Shown piece by piece: positions 1 to 5,234 of a stretch of 5,793 bases of DNA. A program made the translations under genes and the position numbers. This stretch comes from an uncultured Planctomycetales bacterium (GTDB lineage: Bacteria; Planctomycetota; Planctomycetia; Pirellulales; Thermoguttaceae), in contig CALARR010000395.1 of the NCBI GenBank assembly GCA_937889015.1, positions 1 to 5,793 of the forward strand, read 5' to 3'. The notes under the pieces were generated by a model. The model saw nothing but the letters and a program-made list of their open reading frames with translations, was not told where the DNA came from and did not search any database. Every line of letters starts with the position of its first letter. Positions within the stretch are counted from its first letter, which is position 1.

Positions 1-56
1 TGCGGAAGTCGGAATGCGGAAGTCGGAATGCGGAAGTCGGAATGCGGAATGCGGAC
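1..56. repeat. Heptamer-based tandem repeat, 14-bp unit
   Basis: The 14-bp unit TGCGGAAGTCGGAA occurs three times without change (1-14, 15-28, 29-42). Two further heptamers follow, TGCGGAA (43-49) and TGCGGAC (50-56). The unit is two related heptamers, so the basic period is 7 nt. The tract may continue past the left edge. No reading frame through it looks coding. Confidence 0.95.
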
Positions 57-73
57 GGTGAGAGCTGACAACT

Positions 74-157
74 CTGATTGCTGAAAGCTGAAAGCTGAGA
101 GCTGATCGCTGAGAGCTGATCGCTGAGAGCTGATCGCTGAAAGCTGATCGCTGAAAG
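74..157. repeat. Heptamer tandem repeat, CTGANNG type
   Basis: Twelve consecutive heptamers of the form CTGA-N-N-G run through this stretch: CTGATTG, CTGAAAG twice, then alternating CTGAGAG and CTGATCG, ending with CTGAAAG, CTGATCG and CTGAAAG. From 95 to 150 the alternation makes a 14-bp higher-order unit, the same period as the neighbouring 1-56 tract. The tract ends 11 bp past the stop codon of the minus-strand glycosidase gene, so it is in that gene's 3' flank. A 7-nt period excludes a simple codon repeat. Confidence 0.93.
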
Positions 158-168
158 CTCGGCGCGCG

Positions 169-1179
169 TCAGTTTGCACGCACGTCGATTTCTTCGCCGA
201 ACGTCAGCGTGTCGCCGTGATCGATGACTTCGAACACGTGCAGTCGTTCGTCAGGGCTGGTGTTGGGTTGGTGCAGGGGCATCAGCAACCGGCCGTCAAA
301 CGAACGAAACAGCATCCCATGGCCGCCGTTGCGCGTGTAGATCGGCTTGTGGCCGATCCAGGGGCCGGCCAGCTTGCCGGACTGGGATTCGCTCAGCACC
401 ACGCAATAGCCGCTGTGGGGAAGGTAGGTGGACCAGGTCATGAACAATTTGCCGCTTTTCGGGCTGCGATAGAGAAAGCAGCCATCGGTCACCTTGCCGG
501 CCGTGGCCGACTGGTTCGCGCCGGGAACCTGCGAGGCGCGGAACAGCGGCTGCGGCTTCTCCGCCGCTGCCGACAGGTCCGGGCGCAAAGGCACCGCATC
601 GATCGTACCGTCGATCAACTGCACCCACTCGTGGCAGAAGACCATGAAGGGCCGGCCATCTTCGACATACAGCGTCCCATCCAAGGCCATCCAATCCTCC
701 GGCGTAGGCGCGCTGTCCGCGACGGGCTGGAAAGGGCCGTAGGGACTGTCGGCCACGAACACGTACGTGCCGCGAACGTACATCTTCGGCCAGTTGCGCG
801 ACGTGACGGGCGGTGGGCCCGGCAGCGTTCGGCCGAATGTGAGCGTCACGAGCAGATAGTACTTGCCCTGGTGCTGGTGCATCTCCGGGGCCCAGACGAG
901 CGTGATGTCCTTGTCGGCCGGCAGGGCCAGCACGCAGCGGGGCTGCGTCCAATGCGCCAGGTCCTGGCTGGCATAGACTTCGACGCCCAGCCGCTCGCTG
1001 CCGGGGCGATTCTTGGTCTGCGCGTACATCAGATAGACCCGTTCGGGCGCATGGGCAAAGATGTACGGGTCGCGGATGCGGATGGCGTCGGTGTTCAACG
1101 GGAAGGCAGGCTCGGCGGCCGGCAGCGCCGTACGCAGCAGGATCGCGCCCAACAAGAAGGCGAGCGAGAATCGACGCAT
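169..1179 (-). CDS. Secreted glycoside hydrolase, GH43-type five-bladed beta-propeller
   Basis: This is a 336-residue predicted secreted glycosidase of the GH43 kind, a family of arabinosidases, xylosidases and galactosidases acting on plant or algal polysaccharide side chains. Residues 1-22 form a Sec signal peptide (MRRF, hydrophobic core, then Ala-Ala). Visible propeller motifs are RDPYI with Asp37 (expected general base), VWAPEM at 95-100, ALDGTLY with Asp167 (expected pKa-tuning Asp), CHEW with Glu184, TDGCFLYR at 231-238 and GGHGMLF at 285-291. Many GH43 enzymes have Glu-Gly-Pro where this protein has Asp-Gly-Cys (232-234), so the catalytic acid may be Asp232 or Glu184. The frame is open 30 codons further upstream, but ATG at 1179 is preferred because AAGGAA lies 6 nt before it and the signal peptide starts there. 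Substrate cannot be named. No adjacent transporter or regulator is seen. Family call is firm; specificity is unknown. Confidence 0.85.
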   Translation of the reverse strand: MRRFSLAFLLGAILLRTALPAAEPAFPLNTDAIRIRDPYIFAHAPERVYLMYAQTKNRPGSERLGVEVYASQDLAHWTQPRCVLALPADKDITLVWAPEMHQHQGKYYLLVTLTFGRTLPGPPPVTSRNWPKMYVRGTYVFVADSPYGPFQPVADSAPTPEDWMALDGTLYVEDGRPFMVFCHEWVQLIDGTIDAVPLRPDLSAAAEKPQPLFRASQVPGANQSATAGKVTDGCFLYRSPKSGKLFMTWSTYLPHSGYCVVLSESQSGKLAGPWIGHKPIYTRNGGHGMLFRSFDGRLLMPLHQPNTSPDERLHVFEVIDHGDTLTFGEEIDVRAN

Positions 1180-1185
1180 CAGGGA

Positions 1186-1191
1186 TTCCTT
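1186..1191 (-). promoter_or_regulatory. Shine-Dalgarno of the GH43-type gene
   Basis: On the minus strand AAGGAA lies 6 nt upstream of the ATG at 1179-1177. It decides the start in favour of the Met that opens the signal peptide, over the in-frame Met 30 codons upstream at 1269, whose extra N-terminus looks non-coding and overlaps the edge of the dispersed repeat. Confidence 0.7.
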
Positions 1192-1246
1192 TGACGGTGG
1201 CGTTCTGTTTGCTGCGCTATGAGCGTTCACAAGGCAAGAAGGACTG

Positions 1247-1369
1247 CACCACGGATTCACGGAGCGCACGGAGACGCAGAGAACACAGCCAGACTTTGTT
1301 CTTGGGAAACCGAGACACGGTCACTGGCCTGAGGTGTCTTCCCTCCGTGATCTCGGTGCCTCCGTGGTG
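1247..1369. other. Inverted repeat with nested dyads in copy A
   Basis: The outer arms (1247-1255 and 1361-1369) are 9 bp and perfectly complementary. Inner arms (1258-1264 and 1343-1349) add 7 bp, leaving a loop of about 78 nt. In copy B the outer arms are 4507-4515 and 4602-4610 with one mismatch. The arms use the CACNGAG/CACGGAG vocabulary seen in intergenic repeats of many environmental bacterial genomes. Whether it folds in RNA or DNA is unknown. Confidence 0.6.
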
Positions 1370-1682
1370 AATCTTCCTCTTCGTGCGCGGAGAATGGAGG
1401 CACATCGTCGTTCGTCGTTGGTGCTCGCAGCAAGGCGGCGGTAGCTCTTCTGCAAGGGCTGGTGGCCGGATCGATGGGTAATGATCGAGCCATGGCGTCA
1501 GGATACTTCCACGGCCCATGCGTGGCAATCCTGTTCATGATTCAAGGTCTGCCGCCGAGTTTCCCTCGACAGGAGACGGGGGATCACGAAAGCACGAGAA
1601 CACGAAAGAAGGCGGACGGTTCGCTCGCTGGGTGATGTGATGCGGCATTCCAGGAATGACTACACGTGCCAAGCGTGCCATG
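1247..1682. repeat. Dispersed repeat, copy A
   Basis: This ~436-bp non-coding segment is matched in the same orientation by 4507-4904. Perfect shared blocks include 1423-1449 (= 4661-4687, 27 bp) and 1578-1612 (= 4805-4839, 35 bp). Its modules are: an inverted repeat whose arms CACCACGGA (1247-1255) and TCCGTGGTG (1361-1369) pair perfectly, with a nested CACGGAG/CTCCGTG pair (1258-1264, 1343-1349); a central part with a purine-rich run and CCACG/CGTGG dyad near 1519-1535; and a tail of three octamers, CACGAAAG, CACGAGAA, CACGAAAG (1585-1608). Compared with copy B it carries about 20 extra bp within the first hairpin loop and 13 extra bp near 1485. It fills most of the 581-bp gap between the GH43-type and Gfo/Idh/MocA genes. 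The short open frames in it are not credible genes. Confidence 0.9.
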
Positions 1683-1760
1683 TCAGGAACCTACCGCTGC
1701 CTCATGTTCCTGTCAACAGTTATGTATGCTGCCGGCGCACGAAATCCGAACGAGCGTTTG

Positions 1761-3200
1761 TCAGACCTGTTCGCGCACCACGAACGGCTCGCGGTACGCC
1801 CGGCCGAGCATCTTGTTGGCCTCGTCGTCACCAACGTACCGCTCCGCCTGCGCATCGAACTGAAGCACACGCCCGAGCCGATACGTCGACCCCGTCAGGT
1901 CCAGTTTCGCCGCATCCACCAGGTGCTGCTTCATGTCTTCAAACGAGTCGCGGAACATCGTGTCGCCGGCCAGCGTCTTCGTTCCCTTGTCGAATGCGAC
2001 TTCCTGGCCCAACCGGTACGAGGTGTTGGCCATGTGGGCCAGAAGTGCCGCGCGATGCCCTTCCAGAATCTCGGCCGTGAGCTGGTCGCGCTTGCGGCTG
2101 CGCATGCAATCGATGAAATTCCGGAAATGAAGCTTTTCGACCGGCCCGGGGTTTCTGTCCGGCATGTCCTCGATCGGTTCGCCTTCCTGCTTGCCCTTGC
2201 GGAAGAACATGCCGTCCTTTACGACGCCTTCGTCGGTATAGAACTCGTTGGCCACCTTCGACGTCTTGCCGGTGACCAGGCCGCGATCTTCGAAGAACAG
2301 CTTCATGTCGCCGAAGTCGATGACGGTCAACTGGGTGTTCGGGGTCTCGCCCTGGTCCTTGTAGCCGAACCGGCCGCCGAGACTGATGACGCTCTTCGGA
2401 GCGGCGTCCACAGGCATTGCCCAGCGCGCGACGTCCAGTTGATGCACGCCCTGGTTGCCGATCTCCCCGTTGCCGAACGCCCAGACCCAGTGCCAATTGT
2501 AGGGCACGAGGTTCGTCCGGTACGGCTGCACCGCGGCCGGGCCGAGCCACAGGTTGTAGTCGAGTTCCTTGGGCGGTTCCTGGGGATCTGCGAAGCCGAT
2601 GCTTGGCCGCGGCTTGCTGGCATAGCCGTAAGAAATCAGCAGTTTTCCGTACTTCCCCTTGTGGATGTCGGCGATCAGCTTCTGCCACTTCGGATCCGCG
2701 CGTCGCTGGGTGCCGTGCTGCACGATCCGGTCATACTTGCGCGATGCCTCGACCAGCTTCCGGCCTTCAAAGATATTGTGGCTGCACGGCTTCTCCACAT
2801 ACACGTCCTTGCCCGCCTGGCAGCACCAGATCGCCAGCAGCGAATGCGAGTGATTCGGCGTGGCGAGCGACACGGCGTCCAGGTTCTTGTCCTCGAGCGC
2901 CTTGCGAAGGTCTTGCACGCACTGCGGCGTGTTGCCGGCCTGCTTCGCGACCAGCGTGGTCGCCGCGGGGAACAGGCGGCTGTCGACGTCGACCAGGTAA
3001 GCGATTTCGACGTCCTTCATCTCGGCGTAGCAGCGGAGGTGCGATCGTCCCCGCCCGTTGAAACCAGCCACCGCAATGCGAATCCGGTCGTTGGCGCCCA
3101 GCACTCTGCCCGAAGCCTTCGTGCCTGAAATCGTAACGGCCGCAAGCGCGCCGCTTGCCGCAGCGCATTTCAGAAATCCACGACGGCTGCAGCGGTTCAT
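1761..3200 (-). CDS. Tat-exported Gfo/Idh/MocA family oxidoreductase
   Basis: This 479-residue protein is an NAD(P)-dependent oxidoreductase of the Gfo/Idh/MocA family, which usually acts on sugars, inositols or related polyols. The N-terminus carries a twin-arginine signal, SRRGFLK (5-11), followed by an Ala-rich hydrophobic stretch, so the folded, cofactor-loaded enzyme is probably exported. The Rossmann fold begins at IRIAVAGFNGRGRSHL (40-55; G46, G49, G51), with DVD at 71-73. ATPNHSH (113-119) and the family signature EKP (136-138; Lys137 is the usual catalytic lysine) follow. The C-terminal domain has GEIGNQGVHQLDVARW (245-260; H253 and D256 are typical active-site positions) and TAEILEGHRAALLAHMAN (375-392). 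Length and layout match the Tat-signal subgroup abundant in planctomycetes. ATG at 3200 has GAAAGGG 6 nt upstream. Codons are strongly GC3-rich. The substrate cannot be deduced. The nearest intact gene, the GH43-type glycosidase, is on the same strand but 581 bp away. Confidence 0.93.
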   Translation of the reverse strand: MNRCSRRGFLKCAAASGALAAVTISGTKASGRVLGANDRIRIAVAGFNGRGRSHLRCYAEMKDVEIAYLVDVDSRLFPAATTLVAKQAGNTPQCVQDLRKALEDKNLDAVSLATPNHSHSLLAIWCCQAGKDVYVEKPCSHNIFEGRKLVEASRKYDRIVQHGTQRRADPKWQKLIADIHKGKYGKLLISYGYASKPRPSIGFADPQEPPKELDYNLWLGPAAVQPYRTNLVPYNWHWVWAFGNGEIGNQGVHQLDVARWAMPVDAAPKSVISLGGRFGYKDQGETPNTQLTVIDFGDMKLFFEDRGLVTGKTSKVANEFYTDEGVVKDGMFFRKGKQEGEPIEDMPDRNPGPVEKLHFRNFIDCMRSRKRDQLTAEILEGHRAALLAHMANTSYRLGQEVAFDKGTKTLAGDTMFRDSFEDMKQHLVDAAKLDLTGSTYRLGRVLQFDAQAERYVGDDEANKMLGRAYREPFVVREQV

Positions 3201-3206
3201 ATTCGT

Positions 3207-3213
3207 CCCTTTC
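3207..3213 (-). promoter_or_regulatory. Shine-Dalgarno of the Gfo/Idh/MocA gene
   Basis: GAAAGGG on the minus strand ends 6 nt before the ATG at 3200-3198, a normal spacing. It supports the start that gives the complete Tat signal. Confidence 0.6.
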
Positions 3214-3256
3214 GCTGAGAATGGTCGTCTTTTCGCCTTCAGTGCAGTTCACGCAA

Positions 3257-3269
3257 TGCCGGCCCGGCA
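3257..3269. other. Short GC-rich palindrome upstream of the oxidoreductase gene
   Basis: TGCCGG-C-CCGGCA is a perfect 6-bp dyad about one base, 57 bp upstream of the oxidoreductase start, inside its likely 5' leader. It could be an operator half-site pair or a leader hairpin, but in GC-rich DNA such a dyad can occur by chance. Confidence 0.25.
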
Positions 3270-3320
3270 CGGTCTTCTTCCGGCCGCGCTGATCCGATCG
3301 CTTGCCGGGGCTCCCTTTCG

Positions 3321-3326
3321 AGTATA
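3321..3326 (-). promoter_or_regulatory. Candidate extended -10 element
   Basis: On the minus strand TGcTATACT gives a good extended -10 (TATACT at 3326-3321, TG one base upstream). No convincing -35 hexamer is present at 16-18 bp spacing. If used, transcription would start near 3314, leaving a leader of about 114 nt before the Gfo/Idh/MocA start that contains the 3257-3269 dyad. Confidence 0.3.
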
Positions 3327-3570
3327 GCAGGACTCTCTTCCGCGTTACGCACAGATTGCGCAAAAGTTCTGATGTTTTGCACAGCCGCGGCAGGGCTTCC
3401 TTGGCAGAGATCCGCCCCCCGTGCACGGGCGCGACGGAGCACGTGAAAGATCATCCGCGCAGGAGCGATGCGAGCGGTTCCGCGGCATAGGCCGAGCGGC
3501 ACTGGGCGAGACTAACCAATCCGCCCGGCTGCGACAATGATTTGCGAAGTTCCGGGGCCAGCAGACACAA

Positions 3571-3669
3571 CTACTTTTTGGGACCCGGCTTTTGTCGCCT
3601 GAGGACACGCCCCAGCTTCTTCTCCAGGCGTTTCTGGAATTCGTCGTTTCCCAGGACTCGGCGGTGACG
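3571..3669 (-). pseudogene. 3' remnant of a REP-associated (Y1) tyrosine transposase
   Basis: The minus-strand frame ending at TAG (3573-3571) reads VLGNDEFQKRLEKK and then LGRVLRRQKPGPKK. This matches, from memory, the basic C-terminal tail of REP-associated tyrosine transposases (Y1_Tnp / IS200-like), which commonly read GR-x-LG-x-x-x-F-x-x-x-LE-x-x-x-GR-x-LR-x-QK-x-GP. These enzymes normally have roughly 200-300 residues with a HUH motif and a catalytic Tyr. Neither is present: the frame is closed by a stop at 3720-3718, and the sequence before Arg-Val-Leu-Gly does not look like the family. It is therefore a truncated tail with no start of its own. The assignment rests on about 28 residues and has not been confirmed by search. 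Confidence 0.5.
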
Positions 3670-3846
3670 GGCACCGAAAATCCGCGTGGGCGCTAGACGC
3701 GGGGGGGAGGCGTGACGCTAAAATGGCTGGACGAACGAGCCTGGATCGGCTTCAGCCTCACAGTATATGGGAAATGTCGGGGAAAGGTAACGCGTCGCGA
3801 AATGGCAACCAGGCGTTCCATCTACTCCGTGATCTACCGACTGTTC

Positions 3847-3850
3847 AGGA
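3847..3850 (+). promoter_or_regulatory. Shine-Dalgarno of the M20 remnant
   Basis: AGGA lies 8 nt before the ATG at 3859-3861. Together with the signal peptide it shows that the translation start of the truncated peptidase gene is still intact. Confidence 0.55.
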
Positions 3851-3858
3851 ATTAGCTG

Positions 3859-4257
3859 ATGAGAGTTCATCCCTTCTTCAATCTCGTGTGCCTTGCCTTG
3901 ATGTCATTCCTGGCAGGCGTCGTGACTGCGGTCGATTCGCCCGCCTTGGGAGGCGGTAGTCCCGCCGTGCCCGATTGGGCCCAGGCTCGCGATGAAGCGG
4001 CGAGGATCCTCTCCGAGATCGTCAAGATCGACACCAGCAACCCGCCGGGCAACGAAACAAAGGTCGCACGCCATATCCAAGCGATCCTCAACAAGGAAGG
4101 CATCGCGTCGGAGATCCTCGAGTTACAGCCAGGCCGGGGCAACCTCGTGGCCCGGCTGCGCGGCAACGGCACGAAACGTCCGATCTTGCTCATGGGCCAC
4201 ACGGATGTTGTGGGCGTGGAGCGGGAGAGATGGGGAAGAAAAGGTGACATCCACTAA
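3859..4257 (+). pseudogene. Truncated secreted M20 family metallopeptidase (N-terminal third)
   Basis: The first ~125 residues are the start of an M20 (M20/M25/M40) zinc peptidase, a family that releases amino acids from peptides or acylated amino acids. Residues 1-24 are a Sec signal peptide (hydrophobic core, V-T-A before the cleavage site). The conserved start of the catalytic domain follows: EAARILSEIVKIDTSNPPGNE (46-66), GNLVARLRGNG (94-104) and the first metal-site motif GHTDVV with His114 and Asp116 (113-118). After VERERW (120-125) family members continue for about 300 more residues (metal ligands, catalytic Glu, lid domain). Here only seven unrelated residues and a stop follow. No later M20 motif was found in any frame up to 5793. 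The break lies near 4233. RBS, start and signal peptide are intact, so a short secreted peptide could still be made, but it cannot be an enzyme. Confidence 0.85.
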
Positions 4258-4506
4258 ATGTGGTGAAGGTAGGCGGGTTGCGTAGCTGGCTATCGTTTCT
4301 TCGGTCGTCTTCGCGAGCGAAGGGGCCATTCCAATCCTATTGATCTCTGCATTGCTCATGGGCGCGGCCGAGGGAACGGAAGGCCGGGAAGACCGGGCTG
4401 CTGCGACCAACCTGCGGTCGGTGCCCGGCCCTTGCTTCATGCGCTATGCAGGACCCAATAGCTCCAGATAGACTGGGCTGGAAGTGTTCACGGGGAAGAG
4501 GGATTC
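4258..4506. other. Intergenic segment of unknown origin
   Basis: This stretch lies between the M20 breakpoint and repeat copy B. It contains a small CCAC-TAAAT-GTGG hairpin across the preceding stop codon (4251-4263) and TTCGC-GA-GCGAA near 4310-4321. Two overlapping open frames cross it: one on plus, about 4288-4470, with a hydrophobic stretch but no good start before an internal ATG, and one on minus, 4123-4440. Neither shows clear codon bias or a recognisable motif. I could not identify a gene, transposon end or RNA here. Confidence 0.4.
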
Positions 4507-4904
4507 CACCACGGAGTCGCGGAGAGCGGAGAACCTTTACTCTTGGGGAACCGAGACACGGTCACTGGCCGGAGGCGTCTTCCCTCCGTGATCTCGGTGC
4601 CTCGGTGGTGAGTCTTCCTCTTCTTGCGCGGAGAATGGGGGCCCATCGTCGTCCGCGGGCGCTCGCAGCAAGGCGGCGGTAGCTCTTGTGTAAGGGCTCG
4701 CGGCCGGATCGATGGGTAATGGTCAGGATAGCTCCACGGCCCATGCGCGGCAATCCCTGGTCGCCCTTTCGGCATCGTCCCTCAAGTTTCCCTCGACGGG
4801 AGATGGGGGATCACGAAAGCACGAGAACACGAAAGAAGGACGGTTCGCTCGCTGGGTGACGTGATGCGGGGCTCCAGGAACGGCCACGCGCCAATCGTAT
4901 CATG
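4507..4904. repeat. Dispersed repeat, copy B
   Basis: This ~398-bp segment repeats 1247-1682 in the same orientation, 3,260 bp downstream. It has the same order of modules: arms at 4507-4515 and 4602-4610 (one mismatch), the 27-bp identical block 4661-4687, a central part with CCACGGCCCATGCG, then the 35-bp identical block 4805-4839 with the octamers CACGAAAG, CACGAGAA, CACGAAAG. The last aligned bases are CATG at 4901-4904 (A: 1679-1682). It is shorter than copy A, mainly through two internal gaps. It starts about 275 bp after the M20 breakpoint. Confidence 0.9.
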
Positions 4905-4933
4905 CCGCGACGCTACTGCATCGCACGCCTTGT

Positions 4934-4976
4934 CAATTAAGTTCTGTGTCCCCGGAATTCCCGCCCGGAATTCCCG
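4934..4976. repeat. 13-bp tandem repeat with an AATT-bounded GTGTCCCCGGAATT motif
   Basis: CCCGGAATTCCCG occurs twice head to tail without change (4951-4963 and 4964-4976); each unit has the self-complementary core CCGGAATTCCGG except for one base. It is preceded by CAATTAAGTTCTGTGTC. From memory, AATTAAGTNNTGTGTCCCCGGAATT-like words are found next to REP-associated tyrosine transposase genes in several phyla. This could therefore be a leftover of such an element. The motif link is unverified. Confidence 0.55.
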
Positions 4977-5008
4977 AAAGCCGAAAGTGGAGAGCGGAAA
5001 GCCGAAAG
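4974..5008. repeat. Short heptamer tract, CCGAAAG type
   Basis: Five consecutive heptamers are visible: CCGAAAG, CCGAAAG, TGGAGAG, CGGAAAG, CCGAAAG, followed by a looser CCGCGCG. Period and composition resemble the CTGAAAG heptamers at 74-157, so the same kind of tract occurs at both ends of the window. Confidence 0.7.
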
Positions 5009-5038
5009 CCGCGCGTTGTGCCCTCCTTTGATTCTTTG

Positions 5039-5057
5039 TCTCTGTCTGGCTCAGAGA
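5039..5057. other. Small hairpin TCTCTG/CAGAGA
   Basis: The arms 5039-5044 and 5052-5057 are perfectly complementary around a 7-nt loop. It lies directly before the longer dyad at 5062-5079. Neither has a T-run on either strand, so they are not typical intrinsic terminators. Confidence 0.4.
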
Positions 5058-5061
5058 GAGT

Positions 5062-5079
5062 GTTATGCTGAAGCATAAC
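5062..5079. other. Perfect 18-bp dyad GTTATGCT-GA-AGCATAAC
   Basis: Eight-base arms flank a 2-nt centre; as RNA it would fold as a 7-bp stem with a UGAA loop. It is AT-richer than its surroundings and stands alone in debris between repeat copy B and the orphan C-terminus. Possible roles are a protein-binding site or a mobile-element end. Confidence 0.6.
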
Positions 5080-5115
5080 CTACGGACTTTGCCCCTCTGT
5101 GCCTCTCTGCCTCTT

Positions 5116-5196
5116 TCACGGGCCGTTGCGCGCGAATTTGTTGGCGTCGAAGTGGATGTGGCGGCTGTCCGGGTCGAAGGCCACTCGGCCCGAGTG
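5116..5196 (-). pseudogene. Orphan C-terminal coding remnant, family unknown
   Basis: The minus-strand frame ending at TGA (5118-5116) reads HSGRVAFDPDSRHI and then HFDANKFARNGP. All but one or two of the codons from GTG to CCG end in G or C, the same strong GC3 bias as the oxidoreductase and glycosidase genes and unlike the adjacent pentapeptide gene. A stop (5199-5197) closes the frame upstream and there is no start, so this appears to be the last 23-26 codons of a lost gene. The beta-strand-like GRVAFD motif resembles the ends of some secreted enzymes, but I do not recognise the family. It lies 39 bp beyond the pentapeptide gene's stop on the same strand. Confidence 0.4.
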
Positions 5197-5234
5197 TCAC
5201 CTGCGGGGCCGCCTCATGGATGCAGGGGCCCAAG

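Noticed and set aside
1..157. Possible CRISPR array
   Set aside because: Units are 7-14 bp and contiguous, with no unique spacers and no cas genes.
217..1194. Long plus-strand open frame (325 codons) opposite the GH43-type gene
   Set aside because: It lies antisense to a gene with clear family motifs and a signal peptide; its product is an Arg/Gly/Ala-rich low-complexity chain typical of antisense frames in GC3-rich genes.
1217..1538. Minus-strand open frames with an HHGGTEITE-like peptide in copy A, and matching ones at 4488-4775 in copy B
   Set aside because: The peptide is a translation of the intergenic repeat; frames differ between the copies because of indels, so protein sequence is not being conserved.
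1684..1712. CAGGAAC/GTTCCTG inverted repeat as a terminator for the oxidoreductase gene
   Set aside because: The loop is 15 nt and no T-run follows in the direction of transcription; position is plausible but evidence is too weak.
1656..3128. Plus-strand open frame of 490 codons opposite the oxidoreductase gene
   Set aside because: It is the antisense shadow of a firmly identified Gfo/Idh/MocA gene, and its start lies in the dispersed repeat.
3239..3502. Minus-strand open frames upstream of the oxidoreductase
   Set aside because: Several overlapping frames of similar length, no conserved motif and no consistent codon bias; the region holds the candidate promoter.
3709..3855. Short plus-strand open frame beginning with GTG just before the M20 start
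   Set aside because: About 48 codons, no usable Shine-Dalgarno spacing, no codon bias and no recognisable motif; more likely the leader and promoter region of the M20 gene.
4123..4440. Minus-strand open frame of 105 codons across the M20 breakpoint
   Set aside because: It spans the junction between the M20 coding sequence and the unknown segment, so it can only be a chance frame, at least in its C-terminal part.
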